This document shows positions 11,662 to 23,732 of a stretch of DNA of 64,000 nt, piece by piece (position 1 is the stretch's first letter; each line of letters starts with the position of its first letter). Below the pieces are notes generated by a model. That model did no database searches. It worked only from the letters and a program-made list of their open reading frames with translations, and had not been told where the DNA came from. Both the position numbers and the translations under genes were made by a program. Source of the DNA: Gymnothorax reevesii (Eukaryota; Chordata; Actinopteri; Anguilliformes; Muraenidae); assembly GCA_029721435.1 (NCBI GenBank), contig CM056580.1, positions 22,872,367 to 22,936,366 of the forward strand. Reading direction: 5' to 3'.

Positions 11662-12264
11662 TAAAGGAACAGTTTACTCATGAGTGAAAATTTGATCTCT
11701 GGTCTGTAGAGTTGTTTGAAGTCTTCCAGTATGTTTTGACCAACCTACCAGACAATTTTCCCAATGGAACTGCGTGACTGGGGACCACATGTTTAAGCAA
11801 AGGGTCCTCACATCAACAACTAGTTTGAAATACTTTTTTATCATTTTGCAGCTCTTTATAATTCATATTTACTACTCAGTACTAGTACAAGAAAACTTCT
11901 TTTGAAGGTCCTATATCATGTCCCAAGGTGCACAGCCAATTATACATGACGAGCCATTTCAAAATGGAAGAATGACCGCTCAGAAGCAAGAACGACTGAT
12001 CAACTGGAGACAAACAAATAATCAGTACCTTCATTATTGATGGCCTCTCCTCCTTGTGATGTCACAAAGGAGAGATTTTGAGATGGCTTATAATGGATAA
12101 TTGGCTGTGCACCTGATGACATGTTAAAGCCCCTTTAAAGCATCTTTGTCCCACGTACAGCGTACAGCAAGCCAGAAGACACATCTCCTAGATTTACTGG
12201 TATCCTTTATGGGGGGGGAGGGCGAAGACAAGTCCCTTTTAGTCCTGGCTAGATCTCAATCATT
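11662..12264. other. No recognisable feature
   Basis: AT-rich DNA. It begins with TAAAGGAACAGTTTACTC, a phrase common at the ends of fish repeats, but I could not find a partner end. Confidence 0.35.
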
Positions 12265-12902
12265 TTCCTTTATTGACGTCTTTTTCAATAATTGTAATTG
12301 CCAACTGAAGACACGGTTTCTCTCCACATGCGATCTAATAGCAATTAAATCGCGGGTTAAATTCAAGACAGTATTGTATTCAAGCAGAGTATTGGATTGC
12401 ACAAAATAGCCGTTTAAAACAATTATAAATCCTGACCTGTTCTCAGTCATCTTCATGATTAACAGAAGGTTCACTCCGAGAGCACTCCATACTGAACAGG
12501 TGCTGCTTGTTCTCCCCGATTAGGTAAGACGACAATCATTCATCTGGACGCGTATTTGCTGTATTTAAATCTACGTTATTCAAAATTGCATAGTCTGCCT
12601 GTTGACTCTCATGCAAATGATTTGAGCTGCACACTTTTTATAACCTAGGCTATTTAACTGGCAAGTGGCACTGTTTTTTGGGTTTTTTTTTTTTAATCAA
12701 CCCACAAAATACCGAGAGTGAAAGTCCGCATTTCATTGGAACACGGACCAGTGCAATCACGCGAAGCATTGGCCAATTAATAAGTTAATTATTTTTCTGC
12801 ACTGAATTTAGCCCATGATTTCATCGCTGTTCGATGGAATACGGTGAGAAACCGTGTCTTCAGTTGCCAATTACAATGATTGGAAAAGACATCAATAAAG
12901 GA
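12265..12902. mobile_element. 638-bp non-autonomous element with 60-bp terminal inverted repeats
   Basis: The segment TCCTTTATTGACGTCTTTTT through GAAGACACGGTTTCTC (12265-12324) is repeated in reverse complement at 12843-12902 with few mismatches. The interior has no coding potential. This is the structure of a MITE. No clear target duplication is visible at the edges, so the superfamily is open. Confidence 0.75.
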
Positions 12903-13387
12903 GAAAGTAGCTCCGCTACTGCCTTTATCCATCCCTTTTTTACTTAGCACCACTCAACCCCCAACTTACCCCCTGGCCGCAGTAACCAGAGAGAACTCAA
13001 CCCTAGTGAGGGGGTCACAATGGTTGTTGTGAGGCTCAACCCTGGTCCTGCTCCCTGACCAAGAGGGGCTGAATATCTGCCAACCTATAACAGAGTTTTA
13101 GAAATAAATATTACCTCCAGAGCTACTTAACCCCGAACTAAAAAAAATTAATGTCAGCACAGGTATTTAACCTGCAAAGTGTCATAGGGCAGTGGAGCCC
13201 TGTTTCTGCAAGTCTATGGTGTCTGTTTGACTGCCTCACTCCAGTTTAGGAAATGATTTGCTTTCACTTCTAGACATGAAAATGTCCATCTGGTTATACC
13301 CTTCTGTCTACTCAGAAAGTCCAGTTGTGATGCAATGCTTTGATAAAGATAGAAGCAATGAGTAAAAATAAACAGCTCGATTTCAAT
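12903..13387. other. No recognisable feature
   Basis: Moderately GC-containing DNA with no frame or repeat that I recognise. Confidence 0.4.
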
Positions 13388-13425
13388 AGGGCCTTCGCCG
13401 ACGACTTGCAGTCGGCTCGGGCCCT
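13388..13425. repeat. GC-rich hairpin flanked by AT-rich DNA
   Basis: AGGGCCTTCGCCGAC and GTCGGCTCGGGCCCT pair over 12 of 15 positions around an 8-base loop, and are followed by TAATTT. This looks like the end hairpin of a fish repeat (a Helitron-type 3' end is possible) but no second end was found. Confidence 0.5.
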
Positions 13426-13676
13426 AATTTAGAGGTGCAATCCAATGGGTTTTTGGAAACGGACTGATTGTAACAAGCTAATGCTCATTTTGGAGTGCCA
13501 GGTCACCTCAGCGGCTAATTTTTCCCTTGTAGTGTCAGGTCAGCTCTGCCACAACAAACAGGAGCTCAGAGGGAAGGCTTAGGGAGTGAGTAGGAGAGGA
13601 GCAACATAGACCACAGAAAGCAGTAGGGGCCGAATGAAATGGATAGCTTCTGTACTATTGCGCGAGAACGCTAGTG

Positions 13677-13708
13677 CACACACACACACGCACACACACA
13701 CACACACA
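13677..13708 (+). repeat. (CA)n microsatellite
   Basis: About 16 CA units with one CG interruption. Confidence 0.95.
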
Positions 13709-14175
13709 AACTTTTTAGTAAAATAGAAATTTACAGGCCTGGTTCTTCAGTGAAAACAAAAAAAAATTGCCTTGAGTTACAACAGAAGTTATGCAATTTC
13801 ACTTTCCAGTTTCTCGCCCAGTCCATGGTCTCTCCCTCCTATTTGAATTGCTGGTGTCCACAGTCCATTTCAGATGAAATTTTGCTTGATAATTATTTTT
13901 GCATGGTTTAGTTACAGTGCTGCGAAAAATTTTTGCCCCCTTCCCAATTTCTACAAACTTTGCTTAATCGTAGTATTTAAATGCTTCAGATCATTGAACT
14001 TACATTAAAATGTGACAAGGACAATGTGAATAAACAGAAATTGCAGCTTTTTAAATTATTTCATGTAATTGAGGTAATGAGTCACTCAAAACCTATATCA
14101 CCCATGTGAAAAAATTATTACTCCCTAATAACTGCTTGGGCCACCCTCAGTGACAACAGATGCTATCAAACATTT

Positions 14176-15061
14176 TCAATAGAAGGCAATGAGCATTTTA
14201 CACTGCTTTGGAATAATTTTGGCCCACTGTTCTTTGTGAAATTGTTTTAATGCAGCCACACTCGAGAGGTTTTGATCATGAAATGCCTGTATACAGTCAT
14301 TCCACAGCATTGCAATTGGATTAAGGTCAGAACTATGACTAGACCACTCCAGAACCTTCATTTTGCTTCTGTTGAGCCATTCAGAGGTGGATTTGCTTGT
14401 GTCCATTGAATCATAGTCCTGCCGCATAACCCAACTGTGCTTGAACTTGAGGTCGCAAACTTATGGCAGCACATTCTTCCTCAGGATTTTCTGGTAGAGA
14501 GCAGAATTCATGTTTCCATCAGTTATGACAAGTCACCCAGGTGCTGAAACAGTAAAGCAGTCACAGACCATCATAGTACCATCATCGTGTTTGACTGTTC
14601 GTATGATGTTCTTAATGTGTAATGCTGTGTTAGCTTAATGCCAGTTGTAACAGGTCCCATGTGTTCCAAAAAGTTCCATGTTTGACTCATCAGTCCATAG
14701 AATACTATCCCAAAAGTATTGGGGGCCATCAAGATTTTTTATTTTTGGGAAATGTGTGACAAGACTGTTCTTTTGGGTCAGTAGTGGCTTTTGCCTTGAA
14801 GCTTGCCCATTAATACCATTTTTGCTCAGTCTTTTTCATATTATGGAATCATGAATGCTGACTTCAATTACGGCAGGTGAGGCCAGCATTTCTATAGATG
14901 TTACTGTGGGTTCTTTTGTAACCTCCTAGATGAGTTATCAATGTGGGCTTGGCAGAGATTTGGAAGGCTGGCCAGTCTTTGGAAGGCTCACCATTGGCTC
15001 ATGCCTTCTCCATTTGGAGATAGCAGCTCGCATCATGGTGTACTGGAGTCTCGGACCCTTA
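14176..15061 (-). pseudogene. Tc1 transposase pseudogene (family 2), catalytic part
   Basis: On the minus strand the frame 14427-14176 encodes MRQDYDSMDTSKSTSEWL, which corresponds to the second catalytic block (QDNDPKHT in relatives), then WSSHSSDLNPIAMLWND, the third block. The expected Glu of PIEMLW is Ala here, so the third catalytic residue is lost even in this open frame. Upstream on the minus strand (14428-15061) the remaining transposase can be followed through stops and shifts, including the segment with NDGTMMVWDCF-like text. The first part of the protein is cut off by the insertion at 15063-16916. Confidence 0.8.
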
Positions 15062-15062
15062 T

Positions 15063-16140
15063 GCCCTGATTACGCCAAAATACAACTGAAATGGTGACTG
15101 CTGCTGATATGGAATCAGTTGACACCAGATGCGGGAAAAGGGAATGAGGATTTTATTATAAACCAAAACAAAACAGGCACGAGGGCCAACAAAAAAACTT
15201 GGCCCAAAGGGTTGCAAAAAACAAACTAAGGTATGCTACACCGAGCTAGAAACAAAGAATGCAAATGACAAAAAAACAAAAGGCACTGGAAACTCCAGGC
15301 AAGATGCTCAAGAAAAATAAATAACCAGACTATATATATATTCACAAGACAAGAGGCTAGGACAAGACTTGAAACTAGAAATGCAAGGGAACCTGACAAC
15401 AAGAACTTGGCAAAACTTGAACATGCAGCGAGACACTGTCTGCCAGCCAACTTCCACCGCAACCAGATAAAGGCTTGGTAATCAAGGACACATGAGGGGC
15501 AACACCTGGAGAAGCAGAAACAAGAGGCATGGCAAGATCAAGACATGGACAGAGATTGGATGACATGACCTGCTCATTAAGAGAATGAGCGTGCTCAGCT
15601 TAAGTACCAATTAAGTATGCAGCTTGGAAGCAAGCATGAATGTTCAGAACAGAAAAGCACAGCAAGATCTTGAAATAGCAAAGCAGGAATCATGACAATA
15701 AACTCCCTGTCTAAATTAGTAATATTAGTAATGTGCCTATCTAAGAATTACACCACCCAGTGAGTGTTAGTAAATGTTAGTAACTTAAAAACAGTTAATT
15801 GTCAATTAAGCTTAGAGAGGCCCGAATCCAGCACAGCATGGAAGGAAGGGGAAATACCAAAGCCAACCAGAGCTCAGAAATATGCAACAACGAAGGCACG
15901 GGGCGGAACGCAGACAAGCGGTGGAGTGGCATGGCAGACCTGGCAAAAACAAAAACATGGAAAAGTAAAAACATGGACATGGAATGTAAAACATGAAATG
16001 CAAAAACCTGATACAAGAAACTGTTAAAACTATGACTATGAACATGACTATGGAACATGAAACTATGAACTATGAAATCTTGAAACATGAAACTGTTAAA
16101 ACCATGAATACTGTCCTGGCCAAAGGCCAGAACACAACAG
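15063..16140. mobile_element. Insertion in the Tc1 element, part 1: A-rich fish interspersed repeat
   Basis: This DNA interrupts the family-2 Tc1 element. It starts near CCCTGATTACGCCAAAATAC, contains a long A-rich stretch with many AAACAAAA and CAAGACAAG runs (15150-15570), and ends in a loose tandem array of AAACATGAAACT-like units (15955-16110) followed by the short palindrome CTGGCCAAAGGCCAG. The pattern is familiar from interspersed fish repeats, but I cannot name the family. Open frames on either strand are compositional by-products. Confidence 0.5.
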
Positions 16141-16164
16141 CTGCGACTTGTGAGATCACAAGGA

Positions 16165-16916
16165 TTTGATGATCTAATCTAATCGCTAATTTGCGTTCAC
16201 ACCAAGCTTCCAGTGAGACCACATTTGAGATATATTAATAAAAATTAGGCGATCTATGCGACATAATTTACGATGACTCTCCTTTCTCTTGTTTGGTCTC
16301 TCTTGGTCTTGTGTTGTTGATGCGATCGTTGCAGCAAGTGACGATCCGATTAAAACAATGGCTTTATATAGGAAACCCACTCTCAGAAAGAGTCGCAAGG
16401 AAGCTCGCCACTGGTCGCAATTTCACTCTCACTGATCGCCATTGGTCAAATTTCGATCCCATCCATCACTGATGCTCTCGCAATTTCACTCGCCATGACA
16501 ATTTTGCTCTCGAAGGCATTGCAATGGGCTCTTGTTCAGCTCGCAAAAATGATCGGCATAGTCGCATAATGAAAAATATTCTGATATTTGGAGATTATTT
16601 ATGCAACCTGTTTGAGAGTCCATCAAGAGTCCATCAAGACCTGTGAGACCGAGTTAAGAGTGACTTAAGAGTTATGAGAGCTCATTACGATTGTTTTTGA
16701 GATCTGCATTTATTTCAGACCACTCGCACACACTCGCAAAAGTTGTGCAATTTTTTTGAACAGCTCAAAACAATCGTAAACCCCTTCAAGATCGATAGAG
16801 AGTGAAAGAGATCAGAGAGATTGAATTTGAGACCATTGAGAGTTTATTGAGAGTTACTTGCAACCTCATCAAGAGTCAGTGAGAGTGATGGCGATTTTTG
16901 TCCATTTTTCGGTCGC
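16165..16916. mobile_element. Insertion in the Tc1 element, part 2: element rich in TCGCAATTTCACTC motifs
   Basis: Starts near GCTAATTTGCGTTCACACC, a phrase used at the ends of several fish PIF/Harbinger- or hAT-type elements. The interior repeats short motifs: TCGCAATTTCACTC at about 16417 and 16478, CATCAAGAG at about 16621, 16632 and 16867, and many GAGAGT steps. It ends at GTCGCAA next to the resumed Tc1 sequence at 16918. No coding frame is seen. It is probably one non-autonomous element, but its ends are uncertain. Confidence 0.4.
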
Positions 16917-17312
16917 AACCCTTTCCATACTGATAGATGTCAATGACTTTGTTTCTCATCTGTTCTTGAATTTCATTAGATCATAGCATCATGTGCTGCT
17001 TTTTACCGTCTTCACGATGCCAAATAAGTTTAATTTAAGTGATGTTTAGATTCAACAGGACTGGCAGTAATCATGCCAGGGTGTGTCTACTGAATTTGAG
17101 CTGGATTATGAAGTTAATTTGTTCAACTTCATTGATTTATTTACTTCGGGAGCAATTATTTTTTCACATAGGTCCAGGTAGGGCTGGATTGCTTTTTTCC
17201 TTGAATAAATAAAACCATCATTTAAAAACCAGCTGCTGTGTAACGTTTAAGTGTAACAATTGTGCAAAAATGGAAGAAATTTGGAAGGAGGCAAGTAGTT
17301 TTTCACAGTACA

Positions 17313-18630
17313 GTGGACTGAGAACTCTAAATTAATATTTTGTATTTTTGGATCATATTAAGATTTTGAAAGGTCACTTGAGTGCAGGTGCTCTTGAAAT
17401 CAAGCATAAAGTTGTCTCAGAAGGACTTAAAATTGATCTGTTTCATAATTTAGTTTTTGAATGAGTCCTGCCTGTCTTGGTCTTTCATCACTACTGTGGA
17501 CCCAAAGTAAGTGTGATGCTTCCCCAAGAAGCAGTCCTGGAATATGCTGAAGACGCATCCGTTAGACACGTCTCTTACTGCTGGCGTCCTGTCAGGATGA
17601 TGGATGACTTCTCAGAATATGAATGATTAAAGGTATGCAGAAACCTCACTGTGTGGGCCTTAGGGGGATTCCCAGCATGCTCTGCTGGAACAGCACCTCC
17701 TCCAGAACTGTTCTAGCAAAAGCTGTATTGAGAATCGTGATGATGGACTTGCCTCTCTGGGTTCAGAGCCCCTTCAAGGTCGCAGCCTAAGCTGACTTGA
17801 CAAAGAATCACGTGTGGACGTTAGACAAACTAGCACACTGAAAAAAACGTGAAGGAAAATGCTGCACAATACTCCTTCCTGTAGGAGTAATCAAAACCAT
17901 GGTTTGTGATTGTTATTCCTACAGTTAACACAGAGCAGAAGTGCATACACATAGCTCTTATTGCTCATTTCACCTGAATGACAAGAAGAATGAGGTCAAT
18001 GTCATTTCACAGAAGCAAGCACTTAAGAGTGATGTCACCAGCCATATATGAAGAATGAATGTTAATCAAACTTGAGTTAATTAATTTTAATGAACCTGCT
18101 CATTACTAAATCTTTTTCCTGCCTAGCTTGTGGGGTTTTACATCAGAAATGGCTAAAAGCAGAATAAGATGCTGCTCAATTAACAGAATTCCCAATTATT
18201 AAAGGTTATAACTACCCACGACATGGTTTTCAAGCCAGATTTCATATAGAATAATTAATTTATGACAAGAACAAATATCGCATTTTGTGATACAGCTGCT
18301 GGGGTGCCACTCGATAAGCCTGGCAGTAGTGCATACCTTCTTACTGTAGGTTGGGTCAGGAATGGCAAGAATTCATCGAGAAATGCGAAGACATCTTACT
18401 ATACCATGGAATTACAAATCAAGGATGAAGTCATGACCATACTGAAGTAGGATTACAAGTGCAGTTGACAGCATACCAATTTTTACAATATTATAAAGGT
18501 GACTGCAAGTTGCAGTTCAAATGACTTCCAATTGAAGGATTGATTTCCAGAAGTGCACAGATCTGTTTTCCTCTTTTTAAAGAAACAAGATTTTAAGAAT
18601 TTTGACAACTTATAGGAATCATGTTACATG
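17313..18630. other. No recognisable feature
   Basis: Ordinary intergenic DNA. A mildly GC-richer patch at 17510-17800 contains no frame that I recognise. Confidence 0.4.
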
Positions 18631-18631
18631 T

Positions 18632-18783
18632 CATTGGTCTGCTGATAAAACCTTGTATGTCTAAATTGATAAGAAACAAAAACTTGTATGTCCAGTATTC
18701 TTACAAATATTATATATTTATTTTTTATTTTCCTGTAAAGTTTATCATTTTGAAGATACAAGGTTTTATCAGCAGGCTGATGA
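18632..18783. repeat. Inverted repeat with 29-base arms and AT-rich loop
   Basis: CTGCTGATAAAACCTTGTAT (in 18632-18662) returns in reverse complement at 18754-18783 (ATACAAGGTTTTATCAGCAG), separated by about 90 bases of AT-rich sequence. It could be a tiny foldback element; no coding content. Confidence 0.8.
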
Positions 18784-18939
18784 TGTGCTAAGCAAATGTA
18801 AACGTAATGAAATATCAGGAAAGATGTCTTAGAAACCAGAATTTCTCCTAATATGTTTTAGCTTGACTCTTGGCCCAGATATTTCAAACAGCAGTCTGTG
18901 GACTTGAGTACTTTTAGAAGCAAAAGCCTCAAAATTACA

Positions 18940-19020
18940 AAAATTACATTACATTACATTACAGGTACTTAGCAGACGCTCTTATCCAGAGCGACGTACA
19001 AAAGTGCATAAGAACAGTAC
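18940..19020 (+). repeat. (ATTAC)n plus conserved teleost interspersed repeat
   Basis: Four ATTAC units are followed by TTAGCAGACGCTCTTATCCA and AGAGCGACGTACAAAAGTGC, a phrase scattered through many teleost genomes and introns. It may be the end of a SINE or MITE. The matching other end is not visible. Confidence 0.7.
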
Positions 19021-20560
19021 AAAAGTGCAGACCTCCTAGGAGACAAGTAAAAGTGCTAACAGTAAGTGACAGAACACGTTCCATTGTTACAGATCTAGAC
19101 TATTAACAAAAAGGCAAGGTCAAAGGCAAGTGAACAAAAATGGCAACAAGGTTAAGTGCAGAAATTGAACTTGAAAATTGAACTTGATTTAAAAATCATC
19201 AGCATTAAATTTTATTATTTCAGAGAACTGAAACAGAGCATGTTTTTGAAAACAAAAACACACCACTTTCTAATGAAAATGAACAGTAAATATAGTTACC
19301 ACACAATATATACTATAGTCATCGATGTCAAAAAGCCTCATGAAAAAAAATGAATGGATGATATATACAGTGAAATAGAAGGTAAATGCAGGTGAACAAA
19401 GGTCACAACAAAAACCAATCTCCATAAATTATGAATGGATAGTACCAACCATTCTAACAGGTTTAAAGACTTAATTCGTCATCGATAGGGATGTGACATG
19501 GTAATTAAAAAGTTCAGCCAAAGAATAAGCAGCTAAAAAATATAACCTTTTGCCAGACTCCTTTTCTGTTTATTTGGAGCCCATGTTTCTGGCTGCCTGG
19601 GTCTTTTTTCAGCTCTTCTGACCTGAGTCCACACGTGCGCATCCTGGCCTGTAGAGTCGGCCATTTTGGTTAGGCAAGAAAACTACAGTGGCTGCTATTG
19701 GCCAACCAATTTTCTAAGCGATGCTTTGATTGGCCGACTGGACTTGCTTACTTGTAGAAGCTTTAGGCTGGACTTGGCTACCAGCTTGGGGACTTGGGGA
19801 ATTTCCAATTTACTTCTCATTTTGTGTTGTACTTGAGTGTTTCTTGGCAAAAATTAGCTTATGTGGTTTATCAATGAAAGAATGGATTTATAGTGTTATC
19901 TGATTTTCGATGAACATGGACTTGAGCCCTTATGGAAATAACCCCTCCAATTGTTCCACCCATAAGCATTTGGCCATGGCTCCCCAAATCCAAATCCAGC
20001 CCTGGTTTCCTTTCCCTCCTTGGAAATATTGAACCATTATTGGCTTTGATTGGCTAGACTTTCTTTACACCTAAATCCCAGGTGAAGGGAGGGAGGAGAA
20101 CCAGCAGGTCTCGGCGCCCAAGGACCGTGAACTGGGGAAGACTGCATTAGGTCACAATGTAGCAAAAGACCAGCCCAAGAACAGCACAAAGCTCCACTGG
20201 GCATCAGTCCATTTCAGATGAGCTCAAGATCATAAATGATAGCAGTGTTTTTTTTCCCTTTCTCTTTGCATAGTACAGTCTCCACTTGCATTTGTGGATG
20301 CAATGATGGTAGTGTACTATGTTGTCCATTGTAGTCCCATTCCATCATAAAATCTTGTTTTTCAATGCAGTATTACAGTATCTAATGGATTGAAAATTAG
20401 GCATACTCATTATTTATCCTTTATGCAGATATTATTGAAAATTCCCTGAACCTTTATTTGTGTGCATTGCAAAGGGTGTTGTTTTGTTGTTTCATATTTG
20501 TTATGTTCTAGACCAGGAATGAAGTGCAAAGACAATACAAACCAAGAGGCAGTTTTATTG
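19021..20560. other. No recognisable feature
   Basis: AT-rich to average DNA with short frames only. Several ATTGGCC/GGCCAAT motifs lie at 19690-19735. Confidence 0.4.
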
Positions 20561-20802
20561 ACAGCTCATACGGGAATTTGGGGATGGAACCCCAGAGGAA
20601 GCGTTGGGGATGGAACCCTGGAATAGCTTAGCACTGTTCAGTACAGATGTAGCGGGTGAAGCTGAGCCGTCAATTGCCACCCAGTGGCTTCCAGGATAAC
20701 TGCCAGGTGAAGTGCACACTTTGCCAGCACCGAACTATACCACAGTAGGATAGAGTAGCTTGAAGCAAACTTGGTTCCCATCCTGATGACCGTGGAGGGA
20801 TT

Positions 20803-21080
20803 GGGAGCTTGTTCCTAACAAAATGGACACTGGAACAGACTTGGAAGGGTTGACAAGAACACTGTCCCAATCCTCGACCCTGATTAGGCTCGGGGGCTTG
20901 TACCCATTAAACTGGATAAACGATCAGATATGGAAGGAATAACAACGCAGTCCCAATCTAGGACCCTGAGTAGGCATGGAAGCTTGTTCCTATTAAATTG
21001 CATAGACGAACAGACTTGAAAGGGACAACAAGAACACAGTCCCTAGAACACGGTCCCTGTGTAGGCTTGCAGGCTTGGTC
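20803..21080. repeat. Diverged tandem repeat, period about 86-92 bases
   Basis: Units begin with a GGGAGCTTGTTCCTA-like phrase at 20803, 20892, 20978 and 21070, and contain AGACTTGGAAGG, CAAGAACAC and GTCCCAATC-like segments in the same order. A shorter duplication, GGGGATGGAACCC, lies just upstream at about 20580-20620. The repeat explains the open minus-strand frames here, which show no protein family. Confidence 0.7.
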
Positions 21081-22834
21081 GAGTTCACTGAGTACAAAGG
21101 AAGGCTTCCGGGAATTGCCGTCATTAAAGTCACATTACACTTAATAAAAACATTGAGTCTCCACTAGTAATAGCGACTGGTTCTATGCATAAAAGACATA
21201 TTACAATCCAGCAACTTGCAACAGAAAGCAGGGCGCTTAAATACACGTACATGGTCATTAGGATATAACCATGAAATGTGACACAGCCAATGAGTGGCAA
21301 ACACACAAGATGTAAACCAATCAAAGAAGACAAACTTTCTAATAGACACTCAAGTTGCAGATTAGAAAGGGACCCAAAAGGCATTCACGAGAGGGTCGTA
21401 GAATTTTTGTTTGTTGGATTATTCAATCACAGAACTGTTTGCATAGTGGTGACCATTGCCAACTCCCATCCCTTAAATGTTTTGACCTTCCATGAATTAT
21501 ATGTATATATTATTTATATACAAGCATGATAATATTGCCCTTGCAACCTGTGCACCCATTTTTTTTTTTTTTTTTAGTATTCTAGTACTTTCTGAGTTTT
21601 ATACTTCCCTTGTTCCTACTTTCTGGGAACATGTTGCAGGCACCAAATCAGAGTGAGCGGCTGTTTTAAAATGTTGATGAGATAAAACTTGAAACATTTT
21701 ATGTTGAATTGTTTTCAAATTCATGCACTGCTTTCTTTCTTAACTTGCATTTTCCAAACCGCTCCAACTTCCTTAGAAATGAAATTGCATAGAAGACATA
21801 AAGCAAAAGCACAAGACGAATAAACACCAATACAAGTAAAAACCAAAATCACCCGAGATTAGCCAATGATAACAAAACATATCTCCCCAAAGAGTCATTC
21901 TGTGTATTTAAAAATTAAAAGTATGCCAATTTGAACCAAGCTGAATAGGTTAATACATCTCTTGCCCTTAGTGAACAGGAGCATTTAATAGGCTGGATAT
22001 TTCTCATCACTCCAGATCTGGGAAGGACTACATGAGTGACTGATGAGGGGTCAAAATTCTAAGCCTGAATATCTCTCCATATTATCAACATGTTAAGTTG
22101 TCTTGCCATCCAGGGAATAAAGAAAGTGCATGTTGAAGCTCTTTGGGTTATACGAGTTCTATAAACGTCAGTTTTTTTTTTTTTTGTTGTTCAGTCATGC
22201 TGATAGGGCCACAGAAACTGAGCGCAAGAATTCCCTTTAATCTATGTCCAGTGAGGTTGAGCAATGATGACTGGTCAGTGTAAAAAGAGGAACGTTCCTG
22301 AATTTTCTTTCAGTTGCCAGAAACTGTTACATCAAATGCAGAGGCAGTTTTCTGATTTTAATGGGACTCAATAGGAATTTTTCTTCTTCGCTTACATATT
22401 GATGTGAATGTTCATATATTCGTTCCCATCATACATCCAGGAAGCTCAAATGCAATGTAATATCAACCTTCAGAACCCAATTTCCACTGACTTCCATTCA
22501 AATGTGTATATAGTCACTTGAACGTGAGTAAGAGGTTGAAAAGCAAAGTTTTCAGTCAAAATTAAGAATGTTCTCATCTTCCATCAAATCTTTCTGGACT
22601 GGTCTCCTTGGGCACAAATAGTCCAAGAAGCTTCTGCATCAAAATAAGCACCCACCCATACTTTGGAAATCCCCACTCATCATTTAGTGACTACCAAAAT
22701 CATTCTGCATTCATGAGCAGTTATATATTTCTGGAATTTGACTCATATTTCTTTCTTCCATGAAATTCACTTGCTGCGTACCTGAAGACTTGTTTTAACT
22801 CCGCCCTGCTGCACCCCTATGATTTCTCTACCTT
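21081..22834. other. No recognisable feature
   Basis: AT-rich intergenic DNA with poly(T) runs at about 21560 and 22172. No gene or repeat family recognised. Confidence 0.45.

Positions 22835-22870
<36 letters not shown>
22835..22870 (+). repeat. (GATA)n microsatellite
   Basis: Nine perfect GATA units. Confidence 0.97.
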
Positions 22871-23036
22871 TTGTCTACTATTGGGGGGTTTTCTGTGTAA
22901 AATTTTCCATAGCATCTTAGGCAATTTGGGAATATTAATAGGCTCTGCTTGGAGAAGTATCACACCTTAGATTTTACATGCATGGTTGAGAATGTGGTGC
23001 CAATTCCGAGCCACAAATATCATCCATGCAGCCATC

Positions 23037-23080
<44 letters not shown>
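23037..23080 (+). repeat. (TG)n(AG)n microsatellite
   Basis: A short TG run passes directly into about 15 AG units. Confidence 0.97.
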
Positions 23081-23082
<2 letters not shown>

Positions 23083-23364
23083 GCTCCTCTTTGGTCTCTA
23101 CAGTGAGTGAAACTGGACCCCACCTTGATAAATGCATGCCTGTCACTCAAGTCATTGTCATGGCGATGGCCCTGGGGGACTCATTCCAAAACTGAAACTT
23201 ATTTGTTTTAAAAATAGAAAAACAGCCAGAGAAAGAAAGAGGAACAACCACTCTCAAAATTTAGGGAAATACTGCAGCATTACCCATATTAAACGGTATT
23301 TCGAAACCAAGCTAAGGTCAAAACGTAGTTTACCGCTGGACCGCGTTCGCGACCATTCATTTTG

Positions 23365-23485
23365 CAAGACCAATGGCCAATGAGAACATTCCTGCCCTTG
23401 TCCGACCAATAATGTTATTTTGTCACTAACCCAGTCACAAACTTTTGCGTATATAGGGCTGACTCCTGCCTTTTTACGGTCCAGT
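23365..23485 (+). promoter_or_regulatory. Possible TATA/CCAAT promoter
   Basis: Three CCAAT-type motifs (GACCAATGG at about 23368, GGCCAATGAG at about 23375, GACCAATAATG at about 23404) precede TATATAG at 23450-23456. An initiation site about 30 bases on would fall near 23480, just before the ATG at 23490. Spacing and order fit an RNA polymerase II core promoter, but chance occurrence is possible. Confidence 0.3.
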
Positions 23486-23489
23486 CAAC

Positions 23490-23732
23490 ATGAAAGTAAA
23501 TATATTTTTACCTCTTACGATACAGATATCATTCACATTTGTATCAATGTGCCAAGTCCTGAATGTTTCCTTAATTGTTTTTCCCTGCAGACTAGCCATC
23601 TGTGTCAGTTCCAGTGTTGTCTTCTTTAATTTGAGCGATCACCAATACCGAAAAACCCCCACCCAAAGATGGCTTTTTCACCAAAATTTCTCACACTTCC
23701 AGACTGGTTTTCTAGTCTGGAGCAGCCATTGA
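23490..23732 (+). CDS. Hypothetical 80-residue ORF behind a TATA-like promoter
   Basis: The ATG lies about 34 bases after TATATAG. The first residues, MKVNIFLPLTIQISFTFVSM, are basic then hydrophobic, like a secretion signal or a membrane segment, and a second hydrophobic stretch (LAICVSSSVVFF) follows. The remaining residues are polar and low in recognisable structure. I know no family with this sequence. A pyrimidine-rich tract ending in CAG at about 23590 looks like a splice acceptor and would interrupt the frame, so the real product, if any, may differ. Codon content is unremarkable. It may be a small secreted-protein first exon or simple chance. Confidence 0.2.
   Translation: MKVNIFLPLTIQISFTFVSMCQVLNVSLIVFPCRLAICVSSSVVFFNLSDHQYRKTPTQRWLFHQNFSHFQTGFLVWSSH

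Larger units (their letters stand above)
13915..17312 (-). mobile_element. Tc1-like element (family 2), split by a 1.85-kb insertion
   Basis: The left end CAGTGCTGCGAAAAA (13915, preceded by TA) and the right end TTTTTCACAGTACAG (about 17312) are inverted repeats that continue inward as TTGCCCCCTTCC and GGAAGGAGGCAA. The transposase is on the minus strand: its C-terminal two thirds lie at about 14170-15061 and its first codons at 16918-17005. Between them is unrelated DNA (15063-16916). A second, truncated copy of the same family lies at 46167-47145 and confirms that the two halves belong together. Confidence 0.85.

Noticed and set aside
15226..16088. Several 60-97 codon frames on both strands
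   Set aside because: They lie in the A-rich inserted repeat and reflect composition; no domain is recognisable.
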